Below, in pieces: positions 1-9,400 of a stretch of DNA of 64,000 nt; position 1 is the stretch's first letter, and every line of letters starts with the position of its first letter. The notes under the pieces were generated by a model. It ran no database searches, had not been told where the DNA came from, and worked only from the letters and a program-made list of their open reading frames with translations. The position numbers were made by a program, and so were the translations under genes. Source of the DNA: Bdellovibrionota bacterium (GTDB lineage Bacteria; Bdellovibrionota_C; UBA2361; JAFLCA01); assembly GCA_030584005.1 (NCBI GenBank), contig CP129486.1, positions 1,615,556 through 1,679,555 on the forward strand, given 5' to 3'.

Positions 1-2
1 AT

Positions 3-659
3 GCTGATAACACGGTGGCGATTCAGCTTTTTGGGGGAGTCGAGCTACCGACGGGTGATGCAGACCGGCTTGGCGATGATCATGGAGATGACGAGGTCTT
101 CGAGGAGCATGCACCCGCGATAGAGGAATCGATCGACCAGCATGAGAGTGAGGATCAGCATGGGCAGGCGACACATGTTCGACATGGCGGGGTGAGCCAT
201 GAGACGGAGCCAGTATCGGCCCTGCATGGACATGATCTGGCCTTTGGGTCTGGCTCCGTAGATTTTCCGATTGGCCTGAGCTTTTTTCTCAGAAGGGGGA
301 TGGCGGTGCTTGCTGGTGATGCCGGCTATACGTTCCGCACCGATGGGGATGAACAGTATCGCCATGCTGACGACTTTCTTTGGAGTGTGGGGCCGGGGGG
401 GCTGTTTCAGATCGCCGAGCATGTGACGATGCTGGGACGGATTCGTTTGTCCGGTGAATATAAGAAGAAGGATCACAGTCAGGGCCAACTCGATGACAGC
501 ACCGCCGTGCGCTCGATATTCTGGGGTCCTGAACTATCGCTCACCAGCGGCGCCTGGCGATTCGATCTTGGCTCGGATTTTCCGATTGATATAAACAACA
601 GCGGCACCCAGCTTGTGGCAGACTATCGGCTGAGGGGTGCCGTGGTTATGCGTTTTTAG
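3..659 (+). CDS. Putative outer-membrane beta-barrel transporter, 3' part
   Basis: The reading frame is open from the left edge of the window, so the true start lies outside; the GTG at 15 is probably internal. The visible part has alternating beta-strand patterns (ELPTGD near the start, GSGSVDFPIGLSFF in the middle, WGPELSLTSGAWRFDLG later) and ends in phenylalanine (VVMRF), the usual outer-membrane assembly signal. This resembles the family of putative outer-membrane transporters first named from phenol degradation (PF13557). Between the first strands there is an insert of about 50 residues very rich in His, Asp and Glu, which suggests a metal-binding loop. A 6-bp hairpin overlaps the stop codon. 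The fold class is fairly safe; the substrate is unknown. Confidence 0.6.
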   Translation, partial: ADNTVAIQLFGGVELPTGDADRLGDDHGDDEVFEEHAPAIEESIDQHESEDQHGQATHVRHGGVSHETEPVSALHGHDLAFGSGSVDFPIGLSFFLRRGMAVLAGDAGYTFRTDGDEQYRHADDFLWSVGPGGLFQIAEHVTMLGRIRLSGEYKKKDHSQGQLDDSTAVRSIFWGPELSLTSGAWRFDLGSDFPIDINNSGTQLVADYRLRGAVVMRF

Positions 660-674
660 GGCCTCTCCAGGCCC
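659..674 (+). terminator. Short hairpin at the end of the barrel gene
   Basis: GGGCCT, loop CTCC, AGGCCC forms a perfect 6-bp stem that starts on the last base of the stop codon. No T-run follows, so it is a weak terminator candidate at best. Confidence 0.3.
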
Positions 675-878
675 TTAGTAGATTCAAATGGTTAACTCGC
701 GGTGCGAGGCCATGTGCCATTTGGTGCTGAGCAATCCATAACAGTACAGTTACTTTTTAGGCAGGTTTTCTCTGGTCGTGGACCGGTTCACCTAATGTTC
801 AGGCGAGGAGCCCTCTTGTGGAGCTTTTATCGCAGAAACTGCCTGATCCAACTCACGATCCTGATAGTCATTTAAGGA

Positions 879-1673
879 ATGACCTATTGTATGGCGGCGC
901 AACAGCACACTACTCGGTCGGAGTCCCTGCCCGGATCCAAGAGCGATCAGATAGTAGATCTATCGCGCGTCTCACCTGCGGCTGAGGCAACACTAGGCAG
1001 CGCCCCGCGTGAAGCGCCACCCTTGAGTGAAGTTGATGCCGCGGGATGGCGGGAGATCGTTAGGACTATCTCTCTGGCGGGCGTTTCGGGAGTGGACTGT
1101 TCTCGCCGGGTAGCCCGTGCCTATGGGAGAGAGGCGCAACATCCAGAGGAGAGACCAGAGATCGATGACTTGCTCTCAATCGGAATGCGGCTTGGTGATG
1201 CGGGTTTGGGGCAGATGCATACGAGACGGGGGCCGCTCAGCGATATTGCGGATCTTATTCGGACGTTGCGGCAAGCGACCGAGTGTAACGGCGCGATGAT
1301 TCTGCAAATAACAACAGCTCAAATGAAGCCTGCATTTATTCTCGTTCATCAGGTAGTAACCGAATCGGCCAATCCATCGGAGGCCATGGTGCACCTACAG
1401 AATCCGGACGGTGAAGATGTGATTGCAGTAAGAGCTTCGGTGCTTGCCGAATCCTTAACCTATAGCACGGGAATGCATATTGATGGTGTGCATGGCTTCA
1501 GAGACCTGCAGCTGGATCGATCCGCAAGGGTCGAGCATGCGGTGACCGCCTTCTGCAGAGATCACCCGTGGCTCGCTAAGATTCCGGGGGGTTGCGAGCG
1601 GAGTGCGCCTACTGATGACGCAAGCGGACCGCAGAGCAAACCCGATGCCGGGGGAGTCAGGATTTCGTGCTGA
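879..1673 (+). CDS. Hypothetical protein, 264 aa
   Basis: I do not recognise this protein. The first ATG (879) abuts the AAGGA at 874-878, so the in-frame ATG at 891 (260 aa) is better placed for ribosome binding. There is no signal peptide or clear membrane segment. The first 50 residues and the last 30 are polar and low in order; the middle (about 55-235) looks folded, with a helical start and a later mixed segment around VHLQNPDGEDVIAVRA. The gene ends inside the 3' end of the convergent Trm112-like gene, overlapping it by 17 bp. No neighbour suggests a function. Confidence 0.55.
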   Translation: MTYCMAAQQHTTRSESLPGSKSDQIVDLSRVSPAAEATLGSAPREAPPLSEVDAAGWREIVRTISLAGVSGVDCSRRVARAYGREAQHPEERPEIDDLLSIGMRLGDAGLGQMHTRRGPLSDIADLIRTLRQATECNGAMILQITTAQMKPAFILVHQVVTESANPSEAMVHLQNPDGEDVIAVRASVLAESLTYSTGMHIDGVHGFRDLQLDRSARVEHAVTAFCRDHPWLAKIPGGCERSAPTDDASGPQSKPDAGGVRISC

Positions 1674-1923
1674 TTGAAAGAGTGAGCGCCTCGTCATAGA
1701 GCAGTATCGGGATGTCTGCTCGAATCGGGTAGCAAAGTTGTCCGTCTTCTCTTACTAGTGCCCCGTCGATGTTGTTCTGCACCGTTTCTCCACTCACGCT
1801 GCGTATTTGGTGTCGTTCGATTGCATGGTTAATCGCGGCCAGCTCCTCAGCTGAGGCGAGGCGCAGCCTTTGGTGCGTCTTTGGGCAGACGAGAATAGCA
1901 AGCAGCTCTTCTGAAATGGTCAT
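1657..1923 (-). CDS. Trm112-like small zinc-ribbon family protein
   Basis: The 88-aa product begins with LLAILVCPKTHQRLRL, then contains GQLCYPIRADIPILL. This is the pattern of the Trm112/UPF0434 family (YcaR-like), short proteins that in eukaryotes and archaea activate methyltransferases; the bacterial role is poorly defined. Only some of the cysteines of a full zinc ribbon are present, which is common in bacterial members. A strong GGAGG stands five bases before the ATG at 1923. The gene follows prfC on the same strand with a 15-bp gap, so the two are probably co-transcribed. Confidence 0.8.
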   Translation of the reverse strand: MTISEELLAILVCPKTHQRLRLASAEELAAINHAIERHQIRSVSGETVQNNIDGALVREDGQLCYPIRADIPILLYDEALTLSISTKS

Positions 1924-1938
1924 ATCGCCTCCGCTGGT

Positions 1939-3546
1939 TTATGCCGCCATCGGCAAAAACGCATGGCTCGGATTGTGCTTCGCCATATAGTCGCGTTCCC
2001 ACTCCTGGGAGAACAGTACGAGCACTTTGCCGAAGCGGTCCTTGGCCAGTGCCGCGTTCTGTGTCCGCTTAAAGGTGGCTGGGTCACCGTCCAAATAAAA
2101 GCATTGCGAGTAGGAAAGGGGGGTAAGTTCGACCTTCACATTGTACTCATCCTCCAGGCGATACTGACACACCTCAAACTGCAGCTGGCCGACCGCGGCA
2201 ATCATGGGGTTTGAAGCCGGTGACTCGTAGGGGTAGAGCAGGTGAATGGTGCCTTCCGCGCTTAATTGTTCAATGCCTTTATCAAAGGCCTTTTTGCGCA
2301 TCACATCGAGGGGGCGTATGCGTGCCACCAGCTCCGGTGCGAACCGTGGAAGTGGCGGTACTGAAACGGGCTCCTTGGCAGTCGAGATTGTATCACCGAG
2401 GGCAAAGATACCGGGGTTGGTGAGCCCCACGATATCCCCGGGATACGCATAATCGACGGTGTCACGATCCCTCGCCATGACGGTGAAGGATCTCGACAGC
2501 CGAATATCCTTATCGAGACGGCTATGATGGACCGGCATGTCCCGCTCGAATCGTCCCGAGCAGATGCGCACAAATGCCATGCTATCCCGGTGTTTCGGGT
2601 TCATGTTGGATTGGATCTTAAACACGAAAGCCGTAAACGTGGTATCCGTTGGCGCCACCTCGCTCTGTTCGCCAGCACCTCTGATGATTGTGGTGGGTTT
2701 TGGCGCCGGGGCGAGCGATACGAGTGCATCAAAGAAAGGTTCAACCCCGAAATTAGTGAGCGCTGATCCAAAAAAGACGGGGGTCACCTTGCCTGCGAGG
2801 AAGGCGGCGCGATCAAACTTGTTTCCGGCCCCCTCAAGCAGCTCCATATCTTCCCGTACCTTCGTCACGGTTTCCGGTTCGGTGCCAGGATCGCTGGCTA
2901 GATCTTCAAGGGCGATATGTTCCATGGCGGCCCGCTGAGCGCCGCCCTGATCCGATCGTCTGAAGCGCAGCACTTCATGTGTGGTTAGATCGACGACCCC
3001 CACGAAGGCCCTTCCCAAACCTACGGGCCAGTTGACCGGAGACGAAGCGATCCCGAGCACCTCCTCGACTTCGTGCAGGAGGTCGAGTGGCTCACGCGCG
3101 GGCAGGTCGAGTTTGTTTATGAAGGTGATCACCGGAATACCGCGCAGGCGGCATACCGCAAAGAGCTTGCGCGTCTGCGCCTCCACACCCTTTGCTGCAT
3201 CGAGCACCATCACGGCGCAATCTGCTGCGGTGAGTGTGCGGTAGGTATCTTCACTAAAATCCTGGTGCCCCGGTGTGTCGAGTAAGTTGATCACCGCATC
3301 CTTGTACACAAACTGCATGGCTGAGGCGGTGATGGATATGCCGCGCTCCTGCTCTAGCGCCATCCAGTCTGACATGGTTGTTTGTGCATGCTTACGGGCT
3401 CGTACCATTCCCGCCGTGCGAAGCATGCCCGAGTACAGTAATAGCTTCTCGGTGAGGGTAGTCTTACCGGCATCAGGATGGCTGATAATGGCGAAGGTTC
3501 GTCTGCGCGCAACCTCTGAGGCGATCTGTTCGGAAAGGGTAGTCAT
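1939..3546 (-). CDS. prfC: Peptide chain release factor 3
   Basis: RF3 is the GTPase that removes RF1/RF2 from ribosomes after termination. The 535-aa product has the P-loop HPDAGKTT at residues 23-30, the switch II motif DTPGHQDF near 93 and the NKLD base-specificity motif near 147, followed by the RF3-specific second and C-terminal domains. The open frame extends to 3729, but the first 61 residues are unlike RF3; the ATG at 3546 matches the family start (E. coli RF3 is 529 aa) and has AAGG six bases upstream. It is divergent from the ROK kinase, and the Trm112-like gene follows. Confidence 0.95.
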   Translation of the reverse strand: MTTLSEQIASEVARRRTFAIISHPDAGKTTLTEKLLLYSGMLRTAGMVRARKHAQTTMSDWMALEQERGISITASAMQFVYKDAVINLLDTPGHQDFSEDTYRTLTAADCAVMVLDAAKGVEAQTRKLFAVCRLRGIPVITFINKLDLPAREPLDLLHEVEEVLGIASSPVNWPVGLGRAFVGVVDLTTHEVLRFRRSDQGGAQRAAMEHIALEDLASDPGTEPETVTKVREDMELLEGAGNKFDRAAFLAGKVTPVFFGSALTNFGVEPFFDALVSLAPAPKPTTIIRGAGEQSEVAPTDTTFTAFVFKIQSNMNPKHRDSMAFVRICSGRFERDMPVHHSRLDKDIRLSRSFTVMARDRDTVDYAYPGDIVGLTNPGIFALGDTISTAKEPVSVPPLPRFAPELVARIRPLDVMRKKAFDKGIEQLSAEGTIHLLYPYESPASNPMIAAVGQLQFEVCQYRLEDEYNVKVELTPLSYSQCFYLDGDPATFKRTQNAALAKDRFGKVLVLFSQEWERDYMAKHNPSHAFLPMAA

Positions 3547-3774
3547 GGTGGACCTTGAAGGCCCGGTAGTGTACCCGAATGAATAGGGTGTGCCAACCTT
3601 TGGGGGGACGGCTGCACTTTGTCCCTCGCAATCGCCGGGAGCTCGTGCATACTCTGTCCGGCAGCGAGAATCTTTGGCAGAACTGCGAGTCGAAACGGCG
3701 AGGTTTTTTACACAGCATCGGAAGCCCATTTAGGAAAGGACTTCTGGCCTGGCCGATGAAATGGGAGCTTGTCT

Positions 3775-4632
3775 ATGCCAACACCATGCTACGTCGCAAT
3801 TGATATCGGGGGTACCAAAACCATCGTTGCTGCGATGAGTGCCGAGCGCGAGCTCCTGGAGCGGCGGCGCATTGACACTCCGTTGACGCCCCAAGAGGGG
3901 CTTTCTGCAATAGCGGCGCTCGTATCGGAGGTGGCCGCCGGGAGGGCGATTCGAGGCATGGGGGTCTCGGCTGGAGGCCCGCTTGAGTACAGGACAGGCG
4001 TCATCTCGCCACTTAATCTGCCGAAGTGGCGCAACGTTCCGGTCAAAGCGGCGCTGGAGGATCGATTCGGCACCGCGGTGAGCGTTGATGTTGATACCAA
4101 TGCCGCGGCCCTGGCTGAATTTCGCTTTGCCTCGCCTGAATGCACGAGGCTTCTGTATGTCACGGTCAGCACCGGCGTTGGCGGGGGCTTTATACTTGAT
4201 GGTTCCATTTATCGAGGGGGCCAGGGGAGCCATCCGGAGGTGGGGCATCAGGCGATACCGGCTCGCATTCCTAGGGGCGGTTCAGTGCGCTGCGCGTGCG
4301 GAGCCGCTGGCTGCCTGGAAGCGATCGTTTCCGGGGCGGCAATACAAAAGATATATGGTGTGACCGCCGACAAGTTGAGTACCGCTCAATGGGATGAGGT
4401 GGCCTACAACCTGGGGCAAGGGTTGCGCAACATGGCAGTAATCTATGCCCCCTCTTTGATTGCGCTGGGGGGTGGGGTGACCATTGGGGGAGGGCAGCGA
4501 TTCCTGGAGGGAGCGCGTGCTGTAGTGCAGGAAGAACTTAAAATCGTCCCTCTGCCCGAGATAAAGGTGAGCGCGTTGGGTTACGATACTGCGCTGTTTG
4601 GGGCGCTCGCCTTGGCAATGCAGGCCGGATGA
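3775..4632 (+). CDS. ROK family sugar kinase (glucokinase-like)
   Basis: The protein has the ATP-binding motif DIGGTK at residues 10-15, a VDVDTNAAALAE segment carrying the catalytic Asp, the glycine loop STGVGGGF, the EVGH motif and the zinc-binding CACGAAGCLE signature typical of ROK kinases. ROK members phosphorylate glucose, fructose, N-acetylmannosamine and similar sugars; which one is not visible here. At 285 aa it has the usual length for a ROK kinase without the N-terminal DNA-binding domain of ROK repressors. The ATG at 3775 has GGGAG seven bases upstream and is preferred over the TTG at 3769. It ends three bases before the convergent helicase gene. Confidence 0.88.
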   Translation: MPTPCYVAIDIGGTKTIVAAMSAERELLERRRIDTPLTPQEGLSAIAALVSEVAAGRAIRGMGVSAGGPLEYRTGVISPLNLPKWRNVPVKAALEDRFGTAVSVDVDTNAAALAEFRFASPECTRLLYVTVSTGVGGGFILDGSIYRGGQGSHPEVGHQAIPARIPRGGSVRCACGAAGCLEAIVSGAAIQKIYGVTADKLSTAQWDEVAYNLGQGLRNMAVIYAPSLIALGGGVTIGGGQRFLEGARAVVQEELKIVPLPEIKVSALGYDTALFGALALAMQAG

Positions 4633-4635
4633 CGA

Positions 4636-6645
4636 TCAACCTGCTTCTTGTTGCTCCTCTTCCTCAAAGCCGATGCGGTGGCCACGCACAAGTTTGGAGT
4701 CGATGTGAGGAAGATTGGGGCTTGCTTTACCCCAACTGACCAGACAGACGTTCTCTTCTGCCCGGGTCACTGCAACGTACAATAGGTTGCGGTGAGCTTG
4801 GTCAGAGGGGTATGCCGATGCGGAGGGGTTCCAAATCAGCACATTCATGAACTCAAGCCCCTTTACCTGGCTCACGTCCGTTACCACGATTCCCGGATCG
4901 AATGAGTAGTCTCTCGGATTGAGCAGCCGTACCACCTGTCCAAATCGTGGAGCCAAGAATCGGTAAGCGTCTTTGGCGATCTCCTTGGTCCGACACAACA
5001 CGGCGGTAGGGGCGGTAGGATAGCGCTCCAGAGCTGTAGTGAGCCAGTTGATCGCCGCGCCAACGCCGAGCTCCTCAGTGCGACAGTGGAACCAGATAGG
5101 GATGCGGCCGTTACGCCCGTGAGTCACTACCGTACGTCGCTGCACATGGTCGGCTAGCCGCATGATGGGGAGGGTCGAGCGATGACTTACCGTCAGCGAA
5201 ACGAAGTGTAGCCCCGCTTCCTCCTTCTTCCATCGCCGCATTACTTCTTCCCAACCCGGGAACGAAACGACCCCCTGAATCTCCTGTGAGCTGTCGCCGA
5301 CCAGGGTCAGTTGGGACAGAGAGGCCACTGCCTGCAGGGCGCACTCAATCTCGGAAGCGCCCATATCCTGGAGCTCGTCGACGACCAGGTGGCCGAGCTT
5401 GCCGAATGCACCGCTGCCCAGGCTGACTCCGCGCTTCTCGCGCTCTATGAGCAGCAGCATCAGCGCGTCATCACAGCTGTCGAGGGTATGCTGTCGCATA
5501 TTTTCCTCGGTACGCCTGATGGCGGCAGCAATAGAATCAGTGGAGAGCAGCGGGTCGGGCGACGCGTGACAATCAGCAGCGAGCGTTCTGAGCGCTTGCA
5601 TCAAATGCTCCTCGGGAGCGCAGCCTGAAGTCAGCGGCATCGTACGAATGATCTCCAGCAACCGCGGACTGCGCTTGATGCGTTCCACCACCTGCGGCAT
5701 GGGAATCTCAGGCCTGCGTAGGTCGCCATCGCCGTCGACATACTGAGGGGCAAGCGGTTGCAGCGATTCGGCTACCCACTCGCTAAAGGTGCGCGTGGGC
5801 ACGCCATTAAATCCCATGGCATCGAGACTACGCCGGATGTAGCGCTTGAGGAGCGGGTTGATCACGATAACGCGTGCTGCATCAGGCGTGAGGTCGCTGT
5901 TATCTTCATGCAGCAGCCAGGCCAGGCGATGCAATGCAACCGCGGTCTTCCCCGAACCGGCGATTCCCTGAATCAACACAGCAGAGGATGCGCCCTCGGT
6001 AATAGTGCGGAACTGATCCGGGGTGATAAGGGGCAAAAGGTCAGGCAGTTTATCGTACTCCCGTCCAAGGAATCGAACCTCAGAGGCTCCGCCCTTCCAG
6101 CCGTTGAGGGACTTCTCAAAGGTACCGAGGCGGCAGGAGATGCGCTGCAGTACCCCGCCGCGGATATCCAGGCTATTGCGGGTGCGTACAACCCCTGAAC
6201 GTTCACGCCCCTGGATCTCCTCGCTGTATTCATCTCCCTCCTTGTACTCGAAGTAGAGCTTCGAAATAGGAGCTTTGCGCCAGTCAATAATGCGGCAGTC
6301 TGAGTTCCCGATACTTCCGATACGATACTCAATCGGAGTTTTGCTTCCCTCTTCGACCACGAGACGGGCAAAGTAGGGGCGCTTCAGCAATCGATCGAGG
6401 GAGACCAGGTCGCTCTTTCCTTTGTCCTTGAGGGCATGCGAGACAGCTTCATCTGAGGCGATGAGCTGCTTCTCTTCGTCGCGCCGCGTGGCGACATATT
6501 GCGAGGTAAGCTCCCTGGCCCTGGCCTCTTCTGCGAGGAAGCGTGCCTGAGTGTGCTCTTTCTGGGCGCGGAGCTGCCCGAGCACCCCGTGGAGGGTGTT
6601 CTCTTCCTCTTTGATTACGGCTGTCGCTGCTGCATCAAGTGTCAT
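4636..6645 (-). CDS. HelD-like superfamily 1 helicase/ATPase
   Basis: The 669-aa product begins with a charged coiled coil (about 1-60), continues with a YFARLVV...YRIGSIG...IDWRKAPISKLYF region typical of HelD, then a Walker A motif GIAGSGKT at 227-234 and a Walker B VVDELQDM near 420. A C-terminal helicase half ends with LLYVAVTRAEE. HelD proteins release RNA polymerase from stalled complexes in Gram-positive bacteria; similar proteins in Gram-negatives are less studied and are often labelled UvrD- or Rep-like. The coiled coil plus DWR-APIS segment makes HelD-like more likely than UvrD. The C-terminus is acidic (FEEEEQQEAG). It is divergent from the nuo operon. Confidence 0.85.
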   Translation of the reverse strand: MTLDAAATAVIKEEENTLHGVLGQLRAQKEHTQARFLAEEARARELTSQYVATRRDEEKQLIASDEAVSHALKDKGKSDLVSLDRLLKRPYFARLVVEEGSKTPIEYRIGSIGNSDCRIIDWRKAPISKLYFEYKEGDEYSEEIQGRERSGVVRTRNSLDIRGGVLQRISCRLGTFEKSLNGWKGGASEVRFLGREYDKLPDLLPLITPDQFRTITEGASSAVLIQGIAGSGKTAVALHRLAWLLHEDNSDLTPDAARVIVINPLLKRYIRRSLDAMGFNGVPTRTFSEWVAESLQPLAPQYVDGDGDLRRPEIPMPQVVERIKRSPRLLEIIRTMPLTSGCAPEEHLMQALRTLAADCHASPDPLLSTDSIAAAIRRTEENMRQHTLDSCDDALMLLLIEREKRGVSLGSGAFGKLGHLVVDELQDMGASEIECALQAVASLSQLTLVGDSSQEIQGVVSFPGWEEVMRRWKKEEAGLHFVSLTVSHRSTLPIMRLADHVQRRTVVTHGRNGRIPIWFHCRTEELGVGAAINWLTTALERYPTAPTAVLCRTKEIAKDAYRFLAPRFGQVVRLLNPRDYSFDPGIVVTDVSQVKGLEFMNVLIWNPSASAYPSDQAHRNLLYVAVTRAEENVCLVSWGKASPNLPHIDSKLVRGHRIGFEEEEQQEAG

Positions 6646-6775
6646 AGGCGAGGCATAAAGCGCGGGCGGGGTGTCAAGCGGCTCTTTCTTGGGAGGGCCC
6701 GGCCATTGCAGCTAGGGGAGATTTGAGCCGGCACCCGCCCAGTAGCACTGGGGGTTTGGGCTTGCGCTCCTTATA

Positions 6776-6802
6776 TTGCAACGTGCGGGACTCTTGTACT
6801 AA
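6776..6802 (+). promoter_or_regulatory. Possible promoter of the nuo operon
   Basis: In the 259-bp gap before nuoC there is TTGCAA (6776-6781) and TACTAA (6797-6802), separated by 15 bp, shorter than the ideal 17. This is the best pair I can see for a housekeeping promoter, but the match is weak. Confidence 0.2.
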
Positions 6803-6904
6803 AAGTGTTAGCAATTATCGATTGTTGCGAGGATATGCAATAGCCCCGCGCAGGATTCTATTGATTGGTTGCCGATCTGGCTGACCACATGAAGGATGTG
6901 TCAC

Positions 6905-7549
6905 ATGGTTCCCCCGACCGACCAGAATGATCGACTGCTCAGTCTTCTTAAGAGCAAGCTTCACAGTCATGTATTGAGTGTGGTCAAGGATCACGATGCC
7001 GTAGTGGTCAGAATTAAACGCGACCACATCCTCGATTTTTTCAAGCTGCTGAAGCTCGATAGCGAACTGAAGTTCAACATGCTGCTAAGCGTCACCGCGG
7101 TGGATTGGATGGACAAGAAGGAGGAGCGCTTCGAGCTCGTGTATCACCTCCTAAGCATCCAGAATCTCTATTGTTTGCGGGTCAAGATTGAGATTCCAGA
7201 GGAAGATCCCTCTATTGATTCTCTGCTGCCTCTCTGGGCCTCCGCCGATTTCATGGAGCGCGAAGTCTGGGATATGTACGGCATTACCTTCAAGGGACAC
7301 CCGCATTTGAAGCGCATCCTCATGTATGAAGAGTTCGAAGGGCATCCGTTGCGCAAGGACTATCCTGTGCAGGGCAAACAGCCGCGCATTCCTCTTCGCA
7401 GCCCAGAGGTGCGAAATACCGCTCTTGATATGAGTCGACCTCCTCTTGTGCGGATTAACCCCCGGCAGAAGTCGGAGCAATCTGCTTTGGCCCACGCCAA
7501 GGCGGGACCTGGAGATCATAGCCGGTTTATCGAGCAAAAATATAACTAG
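6905..7549 (+). CDS. nuoC: NADH-quinone oxidoreductase subunit C
   Basis: NuoC (30-kDa subunit) is part of the peripheral arm of complex I and helps hold the quinone-site subunit NuoD. The sequence has SVTAVDWMD, FELVYHLLS and the family signature EREVWDMYGITFKGHPHLKRI, followed by GHPLRKDYP. The ATG at 6896 touches the GAAGGA motif directly, whereas the in-frame ATG at 6905 lies eight bases after it, so 6905 (214 aa) is chosen. It is the first gene of the operon; nuoA and nuoB, which usually precede it, are absent, and the helicase gene starts in the other direction just upstream. Confidence 0.95.
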   Translation: MVPPTDQNDRLLSLLKSKLHSHVLSVVKDHDAVVVRIKRDHILDFFKLLKLDSELKFNMLLSVTAVDWMDKKEERFELVYHLLSIQNLYCLRVKIEIPEEDPSIDSLLPLWASADFMEREVWDMYGITFKGHPHLKRILMYEEFEGHPLRKDYPVQGKQPRIPLRSPEVRNTALDMSRPPLVRINPRQKSEQSALAHAKAGPGDHSRFIEQKYN

Positions 7550-7564
7550 GCCAATAGGGACATT

Positions 7565-8818
7565 ATGAGCGAACCGAGTCTACTCAATATTGACTACGGG
7601 GTGGGAGGAGTAACCACCGAACTTCGTCCCCGGCAGCTGGGCGATGATCTGCATTCCGAGTCCATGGTCCTCAATATGGGCCCGGCGCACCCGGCCACGC
7701 ACGGCACGGTGCGGATCGTAGTCGAGCTCTCGGGAGAGAAGATTATCAATGCCGATGTCGAGGTGGGATATCTCCATCGTGGTTTTGAGAAGATGTGCGA
7801 GACAGTCGATTACAACCAGGTGTTCCCATACACCGACCGGCTCAACTATGTTTCACCGATCATCAACAACGTGGGCTGGTGCATCACCGTTGAAAAATTA
7901 CTCAAGATTGAGGTGCCGAAACGCTGCCAGTACATCCGAGTGCTGATGTCCGAGATCTCCCGTATCTGTGACCATTTGACCTGCCTCGGAGCCTCGGCCA
8001 TGGAGCTAGGGGCCTTCACGGTGATGTTGTACATGATTCAAGCACGCGAGCAGCTCTGGGAGCTGATCGAGGAGGTTACAGGCGCGCGGCTCACTATATC
8101 TTATTGTCGTGTCGGTGGACTGAAGGCCGACCTCACCGATGGTTTTGACGGACGGGTGCGCACTGCGTTCAGGAATGTTCGGGAGATAATCGCCAAGTGC
8201 GATCGCCTGCTGACGAGGAACCGCGTCTTCATGGATCGTATGTGTGATATCGCCGTAGTCACGGCGGAGGAGGCAGTTGATTACGGACTCACTGGGCCAA
8301 TCCTCCGCGCATCCGGGGTAAACTACGATGTGCGCAAGGCCTTCCCCTATTCATCCTATGAGGACTTTACCTTCGAGGTTCCCCTCGGCACCAAGGGTGA
8401 CAACTACGACCGCTTCATAGTGCGAATGCTCGAGATGGAGCAGTCCATGCGTATAGCCGAGCAGGCGCTCGACACCATGCCCGATGGTCCGATTAGTGTG
8501 GACGATCCGCATGTCGTCCTAGTGCCAAAGGATGAGGTGTACAATTCGATTGATGGAATGATCAACCACTTTGAGATGGTAATTAAGGGGGTGCAGCCTC
8601 CCCAAGGTGATGTGTATGTACCGGTGGAGGGTGGCAATGGGGAACTGGCCTACTACACGGTGTCTGATGGCAGTGGCAAGCCCTACAAAGTACATGTGCG
8701 CGCGCCGTCTTTCATTCACATGGGCATCATGAAGAAGATGTTGTTAGGGCACACGATTTCGGATGTCGTGCCTATATTCGGTATGATCAATATGATTGGT
8801 GGGGAGTGCGATAGATAG
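7565..8818 (+). CDS. nuoD: NADH-quinone oxidoreductase subunit D
   Basis: NuoD (49-kDa subunit) forms the quinone-binding site with NuoB. The 417-aa product has the hallmark NMGPAHPATHGT at about residue 37, the VGYLHRGFEK segment and the C-terminal APSFIHMG...FGMINMIGGECDR, which ends exactly as family members do. It follows nuoC after 15 bp and is nearly joined to nuoE (2 bp gap). Nothing is missing compared with the usual length of about 400 aa. Confidence 0.97.
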   Translation: MSEPSLLNIDYGVGGVTTELRPRQLGDDLHSESMVLNMGPAHPATHGTVRIVVELSGEKIINADVEVGYLHRGFEKMCETVDYNQVFPYTDRLNYVSPIINNVGWCITVEKLLKIEVPKRCQYIRVLMSEISRICDHLTCLGASAMELGAFTVMLYMIQAREQLWELIEEVTGARLTISYCRVGGLKADLTDGFDGRVRTAFRNVREIIAKCDRLLTRNRVFMDRMCDIAVVTAEEAVDYGLTGPILRASGVNYDVRKAFPYSSYEDFTFEVPLGTKGDNYDRFIVRMLEMEQSMRIAEQALDTMPDGPISVDDPHVVLVPKDEVYNSIDGMINHFEMVIKGVQPPQGDVYVPVEGGNGELAYYTVSDGSGKPYKVHVRAPSFIHMGIMKKMLLGHTISDVVPIFGMINMIGGECDR

Positions 8819-8820
8819 CC

Positions 8821-9378
8821 ATGACGGTCAAGTTATCTGCGCAGGCTGAGACTAAGGTCGAAGAGTACAAGAAGCTCTACCCTAATGTGCGATCGGCTAT
8901 TATGCCGGCGCTTTACATCGCCCAGGAAGAGTTGGGAAGCATTACCGCCGACGCGATTACCTGGGTTGCCGAAAAGATAGGCATCGCGCCGGTGCAGGTG
9001 ATGGAGGTCGCGACCTTTTACACCATGTATTACAAGAAGCCTGTGGGGAAGTATCATGTGCAAGTGTGCCGCACCCTGTCCTGTGCGCTGATGGGAGGGC
9101 GGGCTATCACCGAATGTGTCAAGAAACGATTGGGCACTGCGCCTCATGAGGTGAGCCCTGATGGGCAGTGGAGCTACGAGGAGGTGGAGTGCTTGGGCTC
9201 ATGCGGGACCGGACCGATGTGCCAAATCAACGATCACTTCTTTGAGAATCTTACTCCTGAGAAGCTCCTGCAAATCATGGATCGTATAGAAAAGGAGCAG
9301 CCGGACCTGCGATTCTCAGCAGTGCGAGATGCACTAGGAGAGGGGCTCAAGGGGTATCCAAAGTCCGAAGTGATCTAA
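8821..9378 (+). CDS. nuoE: NADH-quinone oxidoreductase subunit E
   Basis: NuoE (24-kDa subunit) binds the [2Fe-2S] cluster N1a in the NADH dehydrogenase module. The ligand pattern is visible: CRTLSC around residue 83 and CLGSC around 124. The thioredoxin-like fold signature VMEVATFYTMY precedes it. It is 185 aa, a little longer than the usual 160-170 because of a C-terminal tail. It sits directly after nuoD and 22 bp before nuoF, its physical partner. Confidence 0.96.
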   Translation: MTVKLSAQAETKVEEYKKLYPNVRSAIMPALYIAQEELGSITADAITWVAEKIGIAPVQVMEVATFYTMYYKKPVGKYHVQVCRTLSCALMGGRAITECVKKRLGTAPHEVSPDGQWSYEEVECLGSCGTGPMCQINDHFFENLTPEKLLQIMDRIEKEQPDLRFSAVRDALGEGLKGYPKSEVI

Positions 9379-9400
9379 CACCGATAAAGCGGGGGAAGCT

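Noticed and set aside
45..488. 147-aa minus-strand open frame
   Set aside because: It is antisense to the barrel gene whose beta-strand pattern and terminal Phe are convincing; the antisense product has no coherent domain.
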